Source: Symbiodinium kawagutii (Eukaryota > Sar > Dinophyceae > Suessiales > Symbiodiniaceae). Taken from it: a stretch of DNA of 64,000 nt. The notes under the pieces are model-generated. The model was not told the origin of the DNA. It saw only the letters and a list, made by a program, of their open reading frames with translations, and searched no databases. The position numbers and the translations under genes were made by a program. The stretch covers positions 97,054 through 161,053 of the forward strand of contig VSDK01012799.1 in the NCBI GenBank assembly GCA_009767595.1. Direction: 5' to 3'. Positions 44,641-56,111 of this stretch are shown here, in pieces; position 1 is the stretch's first letter, and each line of letters opens with the position of its first letter.

Positions 44641-46630
44641 CTGTATATCCTGGTTGTGGCTATTGCCATGACCTTTTCGGGTTCTAAGCAAATCAACCAC
44701 CATCCAACGAACTGGTAATCAATAACACAGCGGCAAAGTAACGTGAGTTTTGTTTTCCGGCACTTCTAATGAGTCTCCCGGGTCGTGTTGTAAACACGGA
44801 CACATGCCAATGCAAGGGAAAATTCAATCATTGCCATCCCGGATTGCAGTTCTACACCCCCAATCTCGGAAGTGCATGTAAAGATATGTAAAGGCACTTC
44901 GTGAGTTCCTTCAAAACTGGGGCCTGTTTAAAACCTGTCAGGTTCATCCTTTCTTCCAATCAGCAGTCTTCACCTTCTTCAAGGACTCGGCTTTGTCGGC
45001 CTTCGGAGCATCACAACAGGTGTTGTTAGGTAGCCTGATCGATTGTATACATGTGCAACCACTCAGAACAGGGATCACGTGCAACCACTGAGAACGATGT
45101 ATAAATACTTGTTTTGTAATGGCAAAGGTTATGTTACTGAAGGATTTGCAACACGAGGGTCTGTATCGCAGGTGTGGGGATGCTGTGCATATAGACAACC
45201 TATGAACATATCAGCAGGAAACCTGTGAATGTCACCTGATTCGATGTCTTCCTTACTTTTGTGGGGGAACTAGACTCAAAAGTGCCCATATTTCAACCCC
45301 GGTTGACGCTTCTAGTGTTGCTCTTATTGATGAGGCAATTCACATATTTTTCTGTTCGAATTGTGTTGCTGTCGAATTCTTTAGCGCGGTAAACAATAAA
45401 AGAAGCACACCACCCAATCTATTGATTGAGTAGCCAATTCATTTATCAACTGGGACACCCTGATTCCTACCTGAATGAGAGGAACTGACAAACTCAGAGC
45501 GATCCGGCTAACTAATCACCCAACTAGCTAGTAGCGACTAAATGTCAATTGTATATTTAAACAGCCAACATCTAAAGTACTGTTTCAAATCAACGGTACT
45601 GTACGTTCAACAAAGTCAGTGAGAAATAACCTGCATGTATCTAAACATGCCAGAACAAACATACATGCCCGCGCAAATCTTCCCGGACCCTAGCTTATTC
45701 TTGTCTCTGTGCGTTGAAAACCGCGATTGCAAAGAATAACTTAACGATCACTGATCATTGACTCATTGTGTTTTATGTGTTTTCCACGTGTTTACATCAC
45801 CCAAACCATTGTTACAAAGATTAATGAGCCATCGCTGTTACCCAGAACCATGGCTAATATCCACAAGACTGGTTCTATTCATTGATCATCACCACCTTGG
45901 ATGGAGCTTTCTAATAAACGCAAACACATCGAACACATGATATGATTTTCCACATCAAACTCTTCATTTCGTAAGAATTGGTTGATGAAGTTAACTAACC
46001 AACAGTTGATAGTAATAACCCACCAATACGGGATGGTAACTAACAACTGTAGGGGATATCATCATTAGCTTCTCCAACACCTGGTGAACCATTGCTGATG
46101 CTTGGCCCAGCAACGAATGCACCATTCGCCTGGGCCCCAGATCCCATCGGAGATCCTGATCACAAGGAGCGAGACAGCAAGGGCCGACCTTCGGGGACCT
46201 TCTTACCCATGTGGTAGATGCTATTAACCTGGATGACTGGATAACTGGATAACTTAAAACAAGCCTATTAATGTCAAGTCAGGATTAATAAAACCCCCCT
46301 TGTTAATCAAACTCCTCCTCAGCCCTGGACCCTGGTCCTTACTAAAGTTAATTAGGTGCTGATTTCACCCCCAGATAAGATAAGTACAGCCAAAAATCCC
46401 CCCTAGTTAGTCAAACCCCTTTGGATCCCTAGGATTTTTTTTTTTGCTTTTTCCTTCAGTTTTAAATTAGTTTTAATTGAAAACCCTTATCAATCCAATT
46501 GCTTCTCATGGCTAGTGGGCTTAGATTTCCCAAAAAGTCTATGTGTTTTTCTTTATTACCCGCCTTTTAAAATTCATTAAAAAAACAACTTTTTAGGAGC
46601 TCACAAAGGGTACCCCCCACAAGCCTGGAA
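44640..46630. other. no gene seen
   Basis: AT-rich sequence with scattered short frames. A family E-like end (ATTAACCTGGATGACTGG) lies at 46,220 and a facing one (GGGGTAGACATTAACCTGG) at 46,980, so the 21-bp array may sit inside a larger element. Confidence 0.4.
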
Positions 46631-46640
46631 CCCCCTTTTT

Positions 46641-46891
46641 GAAATCAATTTAAAAACAATTGAAGTCAATTTAAAAACAATTGAAATCAATTTAAAAACA
46701 ATTGAAATCAATTTAAAAACAATTGAAATCAATTTTAAAAAAATTGAAATCAATCTAAAAAAAATTGAAATCAATTTAAAAACAATTGAAATCAATTTAA
46801 AAACAATTGAAATCAATCTAAAAAAAATTGAAATCAATTTAAAAACAATTGAAATCAATTTAAATACAATTGAAATCAATTTAAAAACAAT
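46641..46891. repeat. 21-bp tandem repeat, about 12 copies
   Basis: Unit GAAATCAATTTAAAAACAAT plus T. The minus strand stays open as a seven-residue repeat (ISIVFKL). AT-rich, few mismatches. Confidence 0.95.
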
Positions 46892-47402
46892 TTAGGGCGT
46901 TTATTTGGGGGTGGTCACTTTTGGGCACCTATGGTCAGACCTTGTCGACCTTGTCGACCTATAGGGGGGGGTTGATTAATGCGGGGTAGACATTAACCTG
47001 GATAACTCTTAAAAACCTGCTATCAAGAAACATCATTGAGGCATGATAACTTAAAACAACCTGCTATTAAGAAACATCACTAAGGTATAGGGTCATCATC
47101 TTAACTTAAAAGAAAAGCATCATCCATTTTCCGGCAAACCTGGAAGGGAAAGCAGATCCATGGTATTCTGAAAATGACATGGATACGAAGTTGATAGTCC
47201 CATGATTCACCAGTGGAGTCGATGAAATTCATGGCTGGCTTGATAGTCCCAACAATACTCTCATGATGAATGGGTGATCCATTGATATGAACAACCTAGT
47301 TTCACCCAAAACTGACTGAGTTTTTGCATCGTTCCAAGAACATACAAGGTGATGCCCTCTCGTTACAACGTGGTTAACATTCACCATGTAACAAACTAAT
47401 AC

Positions 47403-47645
47403 TTATCTTGGGGCACCACCTTGTAGGACGGAACATAAAGGAACATAACCTTTCCCACGAAAACCATCAGCGAGTGATTCATTGGGGCTCAGCTTTGCTA
47501 CCAACCAACGTACTGTACCCTTGGGCTTATCCACCAAAAGACGTACCGGCCAAGTTGAGCCAAACACAATCTGCACAGAAGTTTGGATCAAGCGCGCTAT
47601 TGAGAGAAGAAAAGCAACAAATGGGACAAACAGGGTTGCGATCAT
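47403..47645 (-). CDS. open frame with a membrane segment, hypothetical
   Basis: Reads MIATLFVPFVAFLLSIARLI, then QTSVQIVFGSTWPVRLLVDK, ending LCSVLQGGAPR and stop. All plus-strand frames are open here too. It may be a downstream gene or chance. Confidence 0.28.
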   Translation of the reverse strand: MIATLFVPFVAFLLSIARLIQTSVQIVFGSTWPVRLLVDKPKGTVRWLVAKLSPNESLADGFRGKGYVPLCSVLQGGAPR

Positions 47646-47811
47646 CAGAAATGCATTTTATTAGCTTTATCGTCATACTCTCTATCTCTTTTGTTACTTG
47701 TACAATTCGCCTGTGTTACTGTCATGGATTATCATAGCAATACGCGGACTAATAGTTGTCAGTGATATAGCTGATTACTATAGTAGCCTTCTGACTGCTT
47801 CAGCAGATGCT

Positions 47812-47953
47812 TCATGTTGGCTCGCATGGTCTGGGGGCGGCGGCTGGTTCAGCCATGTCCTGCATGCGCTGGGACGCATGGCTGCATTCTCGCAGAGTAG
47901 CTGAAGGCACCTGAGTAGTGGCATCGGCTAGCGTGACTCTGACGACCCCCAGC
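47812..47953 (-). CDS. last exon of the 47.8-53.0 kb gene
   Basis: After GGCCACAG: LGVVRVTLADATTQVPSATL, then RECSHASQRMQDMAEPAAAP, RPCEPT and TGA. 1 in. Confidence 0.5.
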
Positions 47954-50900
47954 CTGTGGCCATGGTGGTGCAACCAGCCCATTTGGGGGGCAGATCAAAT
48001 ATCCCACAACTACCAACCATAAAATGGTGGCACCCCCTTCAAGCATGCCAAGCGACAATGATTTCGAATCAACCACGATCTTTGGGCAACTGATAGTTGG
48101 ACATGATTATGTTGCTACTAGAATGAGGGCATGCTGGGACCTAATAGTTTGACTCATCTTCAATCTTTAAAATTCAACGCAAAAGAGACAAAGAGGTGTT
48201 GATGAAAAACTATCTTTCACTGATTGACTGTATGTGGTTATATGTATTTGAATACACATGCATATGTTTGTATGAATCGCACATTCATGTATTATACACA
48301 TGTAAATGCCTAATTTAGGTATATTGAAGTTGGTATTGGTCAGTTATCAACATTCTATAATTGTTAATTAGTTTCATTTCATTACAATAATACTTGATAA
48401 CTAGTTAACTAGTTACTGTATCAGAAATGTCAATTTACATCTGCTGTTATTGCTAGCCGTAGCAGTCATAAACCAAGATTAACCATAACCATCAACAATT
48501 CACATAGTGGTTTCTCAAACTAGGGGTTCCCCAAATCATCGCTTTCATTATTCGTCGTTTACAAAACTTAACCAACCATAGCTTTGGGGGTTCGCTTGTT
48601 AACCCAGGTTGGTGGGTGAACTATCTACAAATCACAAAGTGTTGGTCCTGGCCTTACGGTCGTGAAACATGACCGATTCATTAATCCTTATTATGAACAA
48701 TAATGAATCAATCATTTACAATGAAACACCTACATATTGATAATTCCCAACACCTACATCATTCTCTATCAATTCTTATTATCAACCATTGTAGTCCCAC
48801 ATAATACCTATGGCTTGAGAAACACCTACATAGTGTTGGTCATGGTGCTTGGGACGCTTCGCGGCGCCAGTGCTCGCCTTGGCAAAGCCGCCCCATGGCC
48901 GGCCATGGCGACGCAGGCGCAAAGCTCTCAACGGATGGTTGGATGGTTCGGTGGCCGCAACCAGGATGGAACCCCAGGGGTGGAACCCCAGGGTAGGTCC
49001 CAAGGGTGGTATGGAGGCCAGCCAGGTGTCACTCATGGGTGAAGATGTGGACGTTACACCGATGTTTTGGAGCTTTTTTTACCGGGAAGGATAGTGATTT
49101 CCATGTACGTCGAAGGATACGAGCGGGAAAGGGTTTGACATTTGCGTGACCCATTGGATATTGGATTTGTCTGCATCAAGCATTGAAGAAATTGCAATTC
49201 AGTCGAGCATGCTCTGGCTTCCAATTTGTTTCGCTTGGGATGAGCATGGGTGATGCTCCCAACAAATCCAGCCGTCAATTGGCAATTGAGTAAGCATCAA
49301 TGAACCATTCATCGTAGCTCAATAGCTTATGATTCAGCAACACATCTGGGATGATTATGACCTGCTAAATCTCCCAGGAAAAAGGCACACGACCATGATA
49401 CTGCCACAAAATGCCACAAATATACAGTAGTTGCAAGCTATTGTTGACGAGCATGAACCACCATTGTCAACCAGCAGCACATTGACCATTGTTGTTTACC
49501 ACTATCGCTTGTTATTATAATTAACAATTAACCATTATTCATATTGCCAACCATCACGAATCACCGTTGTCAACCGCTAACATAAACACCCTGGCCATTT
49601 TGCAAACAGTAAAGTAACATGACTATTCCCACCATGGATACAGTAACACTGAGCATTCCAAAGCACCATGAAAATGAAACCTTCGACAATACCCTCAACG
49701 GGTACTCTGTTGATGCCACGACTTGAAGCTGCAAAATGGCTGAGCACAGTTCGATCGTTTGGTGGTGCAGGGTGGCTTCAGATCGTCGATCTGATGGGTT
49801 AAGGATCTGTATTGCTTGATGATTGGTTATGTAGCTGAGTAGTTATGGTTATCAAGGAATGGTTGTTGCTTATGAACCGTCGTTGATGGTTTTTGATGGT
49901 TTCAAACCGCTGGTTGAAGGGTTGTGATTAATGGTGTCACACTGTTGCTGTATCATGCTGTATCTTTAGACGGTAATTGATTCTGATGATTGTCCCTGTG
50001 GTTGCCTCGGCGAGTGCAGTGTACCAACAGTTGTACCACCAGCTAAAGTGGCGATACCTTTTGTGCCGGAGCGCAAGTTGTGTCATCATAGATCGATCCA
50101 ATCTATAACGAGACATCGCTGCTCGCGAATGGCTATGGATCAAAATAAATACAGCCCAAGACACCCAAAAATATCTAAAGCCATCCAAAACCTGCCTTTC
50201 GAATCTTTTGACTTCTTGGTTCATTTTGTTGCTTCACAACCGGAAATCAAAGCTTGGGACCAACAGTCACGGGCGCTTGGGTAACGTTAGTTTTGACCCA
50301 TGGAACTGACCTAGGCCGCAGTGATCAAGCTGACCAAAACTCACAAACACTCACCTTTCGCATTTGTGAGTCTTTGTGATTCGCCGCGAGAATCTTCCAG
50401 CGGCAAGGCCTATTTCAAGGCGCATGACCCGCAGGTCGCGCTGGGAGGTGACTCAGCTGCAGGGCTGGTGCACGTCCCAAGTTCTAAGAACCAGCTGCTC
50501 ACACAGAGCACGCGAGGGCAGCTCCAGTTGGTCCAACTGGAAGCCGCTGCAAACGATCAAAGGGGGCACACTTTTGGGGAGGACGAGCTGACCCCAAATG
50601 CTAGCCTTCACTAGCTCTAGTCCCAAACATGGGTGATGAGGATATCTACAGGAAAGCCCTATGATTGATGGTTGTAACTTATAACCAGGCTTTCCCTGGT
50701 TGATTTCCCCATGAACCAATTCAATGATCTATGAAGACACCAAACGACAAACCTTCGGACCTACTCACGCTCCAGTTCTTACTGCAGTGAATCCTTCTGT
50801 ATGAAGACAATGTCTGCCACTATCTGGTGCTATCAATCTTAGAAAAGACGTAATAAAGACAATCTATGTGACTTTCTGGTGCCATCAATCTTAGCTGACA

Positions 50901-53024
50901 TGTAACGTGGCTGCTGCATAATTTAAAAAATCGATCCACCCTACAATAATCATCTTCAGAATCCAAGAGCTTTGTAGGAATATCTCCATGACCAAAACCA
51001 CTGGGTGTGAATCAGCTGGATCACGGTGATCAAATGGTATGGTACTCCAAGCTACTTTTGCTGGAGATGAATCAGCTGTCGAAACTACGATTTGCTTTTC
51101 TATGGCTGGCCATGTCTTCTTAGGTGTTTCCTCCTAAGGACAACATGTTGGGAGAACCAAACTTGACGGTCTTGCCAACCTGTTCCCCAAGCATCAAACA
51201 TGTGGCCGTATGTCAGGAATCACAAACATTGTGCAACAATACCAAGTCTTGTCAAAATATGTGAACATCCTCAAGGCAAAGAGAAGACCCACAGCCGTGC
51301 CTCTACTGGACACCTATCAGCTTTGGGAACCTCAGAATTTATGCCATGTATTCATAGAGGTACCCCAGATAAAACTCGCTTTTCCAAGGGCTCATGAGGC
51401 TCATGATTTGACCAATCAGCTCACAGAACATTCCAGCCACGAGCCCTATGGATTTAGGTGCCGTAAGTTGATCAGCCAACGTGATCATATCCACAGAAAA
51501 CCCAAAAAGCGCGACCAAAAGCAACATCGGGAGGAGGTGATGCTTTCCACACCCACCATACTCAATTTCCAGCAAACGCCATTTCTGTACCGACTGTGCA
51601 GCTCTGCTTCTGTCAATTCCTAAGAAAGCAATGCACCGCACGGCAAATCATGATGCACCACCAAATTGTTTTTTCAATCCACAAACCATTGAGCTGGTGT
51701 TACTTGAGACATCTTGAGAGTATATCCTTACTTGATTATATTGTTGAGTGTGCCATGCTCAAGCCCAGCCTTTCTGACTTTCAGAGCTAACGATAGCCTG
51801 ACCGTCAAACAGCTTGAACACCACTACTTCAGGTGCTTTGTAATGGATAGTTTTTCCCCAGCAGCGTAAGCTTATGGGGTCTTCAGCCCAGTTAAGCTCC
51901 GGTGTGAGCCGGTGCAGCTTCCAGGCTCAGGTTCCGGGGTTCCAGAGAGTTTTGGTGCAAAGGTTCCACAAGGTTCCGGGAAGGTTCCGGAGGGGTCTGG
52001 CGCAAAGGTTCCAGAAGGTTCCGGGAAGGTTCCGGAGGGGTCTGGCGCAAAGGTTCCAGAAGGTTCCGGGAAGGTTCCGAAAAGTTCTGGCGCAAAGGTT
52101 CCAGAAGGTTCCGGGAAGGTTCCGGGGATGTCTGGCGCAAAGGTTCCAGAAGGTTCCGGGGAGTTCTGGCGCAAAGGTTCCACAAGGTTCCGGGAAGGTT
52201 CCGGGGAGGTCTGGCGCAAAGGTTCCGGAAAGGTTCCGGCGAGTTCTGGCGCAAAGGTTCCACAAGGTTCCAGGAAGGTTCCGGGGAGGTCTGGCGCAAA
52301 GGTTCCAGAAGGTTCCGGGAACGTTCCGGGGAGTTCTGGTGCAAAGGTTCCAGAAGGTTCCAGAAGGTTCCAGGAAGGTTCCGGGGAGGTCTGGCGCAAA
52401 GGTTCCAGAAGGTTCCGGGAACGTTCCGGGGAGTTCTGGTGCAAAAGTACTAGAAGGTTCCGGGAAGGTGCTGGAAGGTTCTGGAGGGTTCCGGTAAGTT
52501 CGTGCAGATGTAAGGCAAGGTTCCGGAAGGTTCCGGGAAGTTGCGGCGCAGCTTCCAGTCTCAAGTTCCGAAATGTTGTGGGCAGTTCCGATGCAGTTGC
52601 CAGGCAAGGTTCTGGAAAGTTCAGGAACGTTCTGGAAGTAAAACATGAGATTGTGCAGAAGCAGCCTAGGCGAAATTTACACAAACTCAACATGCCATCG
52701 TGATCATGCCTCAGATGTCTTTGTTACATAACAATTTCCTGCAAAGAAAAATACGCACGGAAGCATTCAGATCTGTGGCTCTTGCTGTTGGGGATACCAC
52801 CTTAGCTTATTTGTTTTTGGAAGACTTTTCTCAGCATTGGTGGGTAAGGATTTGCATATAAGTCGTCCTTTGTAGTCTCCCCTTTGTGGAAAGCTGAAAA
52901 CGACCACTTTCAAACACATCAGACTCAGTTTTCATGATCAATGCAGTGTAAAGTTGCCATGACAATTTGTTTAGTTCACAGGGATTCCGGGATTCCCATA
53001 CATTCGAATCGTCCACCAGAAATG
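47812..53024 (-). CDS. nine-exon membrane protein gene, unknown family
   Basis: Exons: 52905-53024, 51732-51786, 51364-51609, 50474-50546, 50058-50191, 49083-49255, 48830-48924, 48018-48079, 47812-47953 (TGA stop). All eight junctions keep frame with GT-AG introns, giving about 365 codons. It starts as a soluble region (SWQLYTALIMKTESDVFES), then has likely membrane segments LLPMLLLVALFGFSVDMI, SIGLVAGMFCELIGQIMSLM and DGFRYFWVSWAVFILIHS. A basic region follows (LRLRRHGRPWGGFAKASTGA), then a hydrophilic C-terminus ending RPCEPT. The 5' end is not found. I do not recognise the family, so its role is unknown. The second exon's upstream intron contains the 45-bp minisatellite. Confidence 0.58.
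48018..48079 (-). CDS. exon of the 47.8-53.0 kb gene
   Basis: A 62-bp exon after GCCCAAAG, reading IVVDSKSLSLGMLEGGATIL. 0 in, 2 out (TATG|GTTGGT). Read-through would give a hydrophobic run (LWLVVVGYLICPP), an alternative ending. Confidence 0.47.
48510..48827. mobile_element. family A element, long variant at an intron edge
   Basis: GTTTCTCAAACTAGGGG ... GCTTGAGAAACACCT, flanked by ACATAGTG (48502-48509, 48828-48835). About 320 bp, so a long form or one with a nested insertion. Directly adjoins the exon 48830-48924. Confidence 0.7.
48830..48924 (-). CDS. exon of the 47.8-53.0 kb gene, donor at a repeat edge
   Basis: After CGTTGAGAG: LRLRRHGRPWGGFAKASTGA, then AKRPKHHDQHY. 2 in, 0 out. The donor GTAGGT straddles the boundary between a target-site duplication and the family A element at 48510-48827. 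Confidence 0.5.
49083..49255 (-). CDS. exon of the 47.8-53.0 kb gene
   Basis: 57 codons after TTGTTGGGAG: ITHAHPKRNKLEARACSTEL, then QFLQCLMQTNPISNGSRKCQ, ending MEITILP. 1 in, 1 out (CCCG|GTAAAA). Hydrophilic. Confidence 0.55.
50058..50191 (-). CDS. exon with membrane segment, 47.8-53.0 kb gene
   Basis: After GAAAGGCAG: VLDGFRYFWVSWAVFILIHS, then HSRAAMSRYRLDRSMMTQLA, LRHK. 0 in, 2 out (AAAAG|GTATCG). Confidence 0.57.
50331..50614 (+). other. coding-like frame opposite the split gene
   Basis: The plus strand reads PFAFVSLCDSPRESSSGKAY ... ELTPNASLH and stop. It overlaps the minus exon 50474-50546, which is better supported by splice phase, so this is probably a shadow. Confidence 0.2.
50474..50546 (-). 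CDS. exon of the 47.8-53.0 kb gene
   Basis: A 73-bp exon after CGTTTGCAG, reading GFQLDQLELPSRALCEQLVL, then RTWD. 1 in, 0 out (GAC|GTGCAC). Confidence 0.55.
51364..51609 (-). CDS. exon with two membrane segments, 47.8-53.0 kb gene
   Basis: 81 codons after GAATTGACAG: SRAAQSVQKWRLLEIEYGGC, then hydrophobic LLPMLLLVALFGFSVDMI and SIGLVAGMFCELIGQIMSLM, ending KSEFYL. 1 in, 2 out (GG|GTACCT). The plus strand is also open for 137 codons (51210-51623), but its Lys/Arg/Gln-rich run is the mirror of the hydrophobic helix. Confidence 0.58.
51732..51786 (-). CDS. exon of the 47.8-53.0 kb gene
   Basis: A 55-bp exon after TATCGTTAG, reading LKVRKAGLEHGTLNNII, with a near-perfect donor AA|GTAAGG. 2 in, 2 out. 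Confidence 0.5.
51910..52640. repeat. 45-bp minisatellite in an intron
   Basis: About 15 units built from AAGGTTCCAGAAGGTTCCGG, then GAAGGTTCCGGGGAGGTCTG and GCGCA. Unit length is a multiple of three and stop-free, giving false frames up to 273 codons on both strands. It lies between exons 52905-53024 and 51732-51786. Confidence 0.95.
52905..53024 (-). CDS. exon of the 47.8-53.0 kb gene
   Basis: After AGTCCAG: FLVDDSNVWESRNPCELNKL, then SWQLYTALIMKTESDVFES. 2 in, 1 out (AGTG|GTCGTT). It is the most 5' exon I could chain. Confidence 0.48.
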
Positions 53025-53689
53025 CTGGACTGGATAGTGTCACAACTGAACGTGACCTGAACAGGGGAGTTCGCTACCATTCAGTGCTTTCTCTTGATTC
53101 ACTATGCGTCCTGCAGTCCTGAACCATCATTTAAGTTTATCATATATAAGTAGTATCAACGCATAATAATTCTGAACCAGTCATCATCAACCATTGCCAA
53201 CCACCCATCAAGCATCATATCTCCAGCAACAACGAAACGCGCCGCCGCACAGTCTGCGTCTGCTACGTAACTGGAGATTCACAGACCGTCCTGCGACCGC
53301 AGCGGGCCGCTGAAGAGGTTTGACATGACAGGAATCAGGATGATCATGACATGGATCAGGATGATGTGGCCATCAACCATCGTGAACCACCTCATCCACC
53401 ATGATCAACGATCATGAGCCACCTCATTAACAATAGATGGCCAGTCAGTTCACTCTGCACCCCTGGTGTGCCATCACTAATTATTGTCTTCCCCAGAATT
53501 GTTGGTGAACTTATCCCCCATAAAAAGTTGATGCTTAAGACTGACCCAAGTCGCCAGAAATACAGAGTGTTAGGTTAGTCAAAAAAAGGATCCTCGAAGT
53601 TAAGCCATATCTACCAAAACTGGTAGATATCCTCGGAAATCTATAGGAAATCTATGGTAGTTCCCCTCAGAAATCTATAGGACATCTAC

Positions 53690-54039
53690 CCCGGAACAAC
53701 CCCTCGTTCCCACCAGCGAGAAACGCATTCCTGGAATCGAAACCAACGGCCCCCGCCGCCTCTCAGAAGTATTGCTCCGGCAACTTGGGTGGATCGTGCG
53801 GATGTGTTGGATCCCAGGTCTGTGGAGGTCGCTCCTGGCTCGTTACACCGGCGACCGCCACGGCCTGTGATCACGGTGAGTGCAGTGACCATTCTTTCAA
53901 AAAGGGTCAGTGGATAGGTCCAAACTCTGGAATCTATTGGAAATGTGTGAGAATGAATCACCGAGAAACGGTTTCATTGATTGGTGACAGCTATTTTTGG
54001 AGGGAAGTGTACCTAGTTGGATGTGCAAACCACCAGTGA
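53690..54039 (+). CDS. coding-like patch, frames uncertain
   Basis: After CCCACCAG, one plus frame reads EKRIPGIETNGPRRLSEVLL, then RQLGWIVRMCWIP, to a GT at 53,820. A second plus frame is Cys-rich (CGCVGSQVCGGRSW ... CDHGECSDHSFKKGQWIG) and runs to a stop at 54,039. The minus strand is also open. No family is recognised. Confidence 0.27.
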
Positions 54040-54483
54040 CCACTAGGAACTACTGATGGTGGGCGGCATAATTGGATTGGTCATTTTAACTACCGAAATC
54101 AACTGGGGATCGTTAGGCATGAGAACCACGACTGGACTTGGTTGGTGGGAATCTAGCGCAGGGTGAAGCGGCGCCGGCTGTGGTATCAAAACCAACAATA
54201 AGTATCAACAAGGCAAGCAACCAGCAATGAGGAAGGAAACAATGTACTTAAGCAACCAACAATGTACACCAGAGGGATTGACATGATGAATTTGCTAACC
54301 ACGAGGTATCCATGTACTTAAGCAAATCCATGATGTCAATCCCACTCCTTGCACCCACACTTGTTTAGATGGTTGCTGTTGACCCAGCTCGCCATATTGT
54401 CCCCCACCCTTGGCCATACCAGGCTGCGGGGTGGCAGCTGTCCCCTCTGTTGATTATATTTATATCTGGCTATATCTGGCTAT

Positions 54484-54594
54484 TGAGTTCAACCCCTATG
54501 GAAAGTACGCTCGCCAATCAACCAATTGGTCCCAAATATTTGGGAAAACATGAGAAGACAACATCTTTAAAACCACCAACTAGGTATATATATA
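54484..54594. mobile_element. family C element
   Basis: AGTTCAACCCCTATGGAAAG to TTTAAAACCACCAACTAGG. Confidence 0.6.
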
Positions 54595-54664
54595 TATATA
54601 TTATGATTGTTGGTGTTTAAGCAACCCAAGTGGCTTAAAACCAACTCACCAACTAAGTATGATT

Positions 54665-54799
54665 ATGCCGCCAAAGAACTACCCTGTTGTTATTGGTGTC
54701 ATGCCACAATGTGCGCCCGTGCTGATCACCATGGATGACTCGTTCATGGGGAAGCTCCGACTCGTCATGAGTTGTGACTCTACCAGTGTGGATGCTTGA
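54665..54799 (+). CDS. 44-codon open frame, hypothetical
   Basis: Starts at ATG: MPPKNYPVVIGVMPQCAPVL, then ITMDDSFMGKLRLVMSCDST, SVDA and TGA. Composition looks coding. It sits between a family C element and the family E-like element at 54,800. It may be an exon fragment. Confidence 0.3.
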   Translation: MPPKNYPVVIGVMPQCAPVLITMDDSFMGKLRLVMSCDSTSVDA

Positions 54800-54931
54800 T
54801 AATGTTAACCCTGGGTCAATGACTCCTGGTCCATTAATAGCTGGTATTGTCCAAAAGCCTTGGTTTCCCATTCAAAATGGTACCCCCCTAATTAATCAAC
54901 CTAAGGTTTAGCTTCATCCGGGATTAACATT
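54800..54931. mobile_element. family E-like element
   Basis: TAATGTTAACCCTGGGTCAA to TCATCCGGGATTAACATT. Shares TACCCCC-TAATTAATCAACCT with the 40.8 kb element. Confidence 0.6.
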
Positions 54932-55073
54932 GACCATTCCTATCATGAAAGCCATCAACCAACGACCCTACGACTCCAACTCGGCCTGGTTTTGGTTCGG
55001 AGTCGGAGGAGCTTTGTAGGTTGGCCTCGTTTGAAATCACACGACATGGATGAAGCAGCGTTTCGCGAACAAT

Positions 55074-55188
55074 TGGGTGCCAAGCCATGACGGGTAACCA
55101 ATGGGCCCCAGCAAACAAGGAGCATTTTACTAGGAAAAACATGGAAAACCATTGATTTTGGGGGTACCGCTATTTTGGCACATACCCA
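55074..55188. mobile_element. family D element
   Basis: TGGGTGCCAAGCCATGACGG to GCTATTTTGGCACATACCCA. Confidence 0.72.
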
Positions 55189-55474
55189 ATACGCATGGTC
55201 AGTAATCATCAGTCATGGTTGATAGCCACAAGATGCTGAACGGTGGTAATTGTTAACAACGGAATCTTTCGACCAATACTGATCACTTTCAAATGACCAA
55301 TACCGACCCAAGCAGCAGCATGGCAACACGCCCTCACCCAGCCCAAAGAGCTAAGGTTTCCACGGATATTTGACCTTGGCGTGATGCACTTGCACCGATC
55401 GAACAAAAAGGTTGCCGGAAAAACATCAAACAATAAGTCTTCCCAAATAAAGAATTCTAATCACATTGCATGTC

Positions 55475-55563
55475 TGGTTGGTGGTTTCAACCCGTTGAAA
55501 AATCATAGTCAACCAACCATTTGTCAATAATTACTAGGGAAAACATGTTTAAAACCACCAGCC
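55475..55563. mobile_element. family C element
   Basis: TGGTTGGTGGTTTCAACCCG to TTTAAAACCACCAGCCA; both inverted ends visible. Confidence 0.7.
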
Positions 55564-55745
55564 AAATACGTAAATGACCTGTTTGAATGCGTAAGTACAT
55601 GTACCGTATGTAAGCATACTAGTTACTAAATCAAATGATCTCTTACTATCTGTGTTGACATATCAACAACATCAACCATTTTCTAGGGGACGAGTCTGAC
55701 ACCATAAAACATTATGGATGGTTTGCAACTATATAAGGCAAACGA

Positions 55746-55748
<3 letters not shown>

Positions 55749-55822
<74 letters not shown>

Positions 55823-55890
55823 CCACCACCACCACCACCACCACCACCACCACCACCACCACCACCACCACCACCTCCACCACCACCACC

Positions 55891-55980
<90 letters not shown>
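55749..55980. repeat. (CAA)n(CAC)n(CAA)n array
   Basis: Symmetric triplet array with few interruptions (CTC, CAG). Confidence 0.97.
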
Positions 55981-56111
55981 CATTACATCAACAACAACAA
56001 AGAAAAAAACAGATAGCGGGCGCATTGCGCACAACGATTTCCAGGGCGTGTACCATGAACCTGTGTTTTGAATTGCATGGTTTGCTTCAATAATCTTCTC
56101 AGAGATCTTAG

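Noticed and set aside
44153..44696. 161- and 176-codon poly-Met and poly-Asp frames
   Set aside because: Microsatellite translation in three frames.
46601..46879. 92-codon ISIVFKL repeat protein
   Set aside because: Translation of the 21-bp AT-rich repeat; no other coding sign.
51210..51623. 137-codon plus frame
   Set aside because: Its basic, Gln-rich run is the complement of a hydrophobic helix on the minus strand, where splice phases fit.
51872..52703. Frames of 263 (plus) and 273 (minus) codons
   Set aside because: Produced by a 45-bp stop-free minisatellite; open in nearly all frames, with no start or splice logic.
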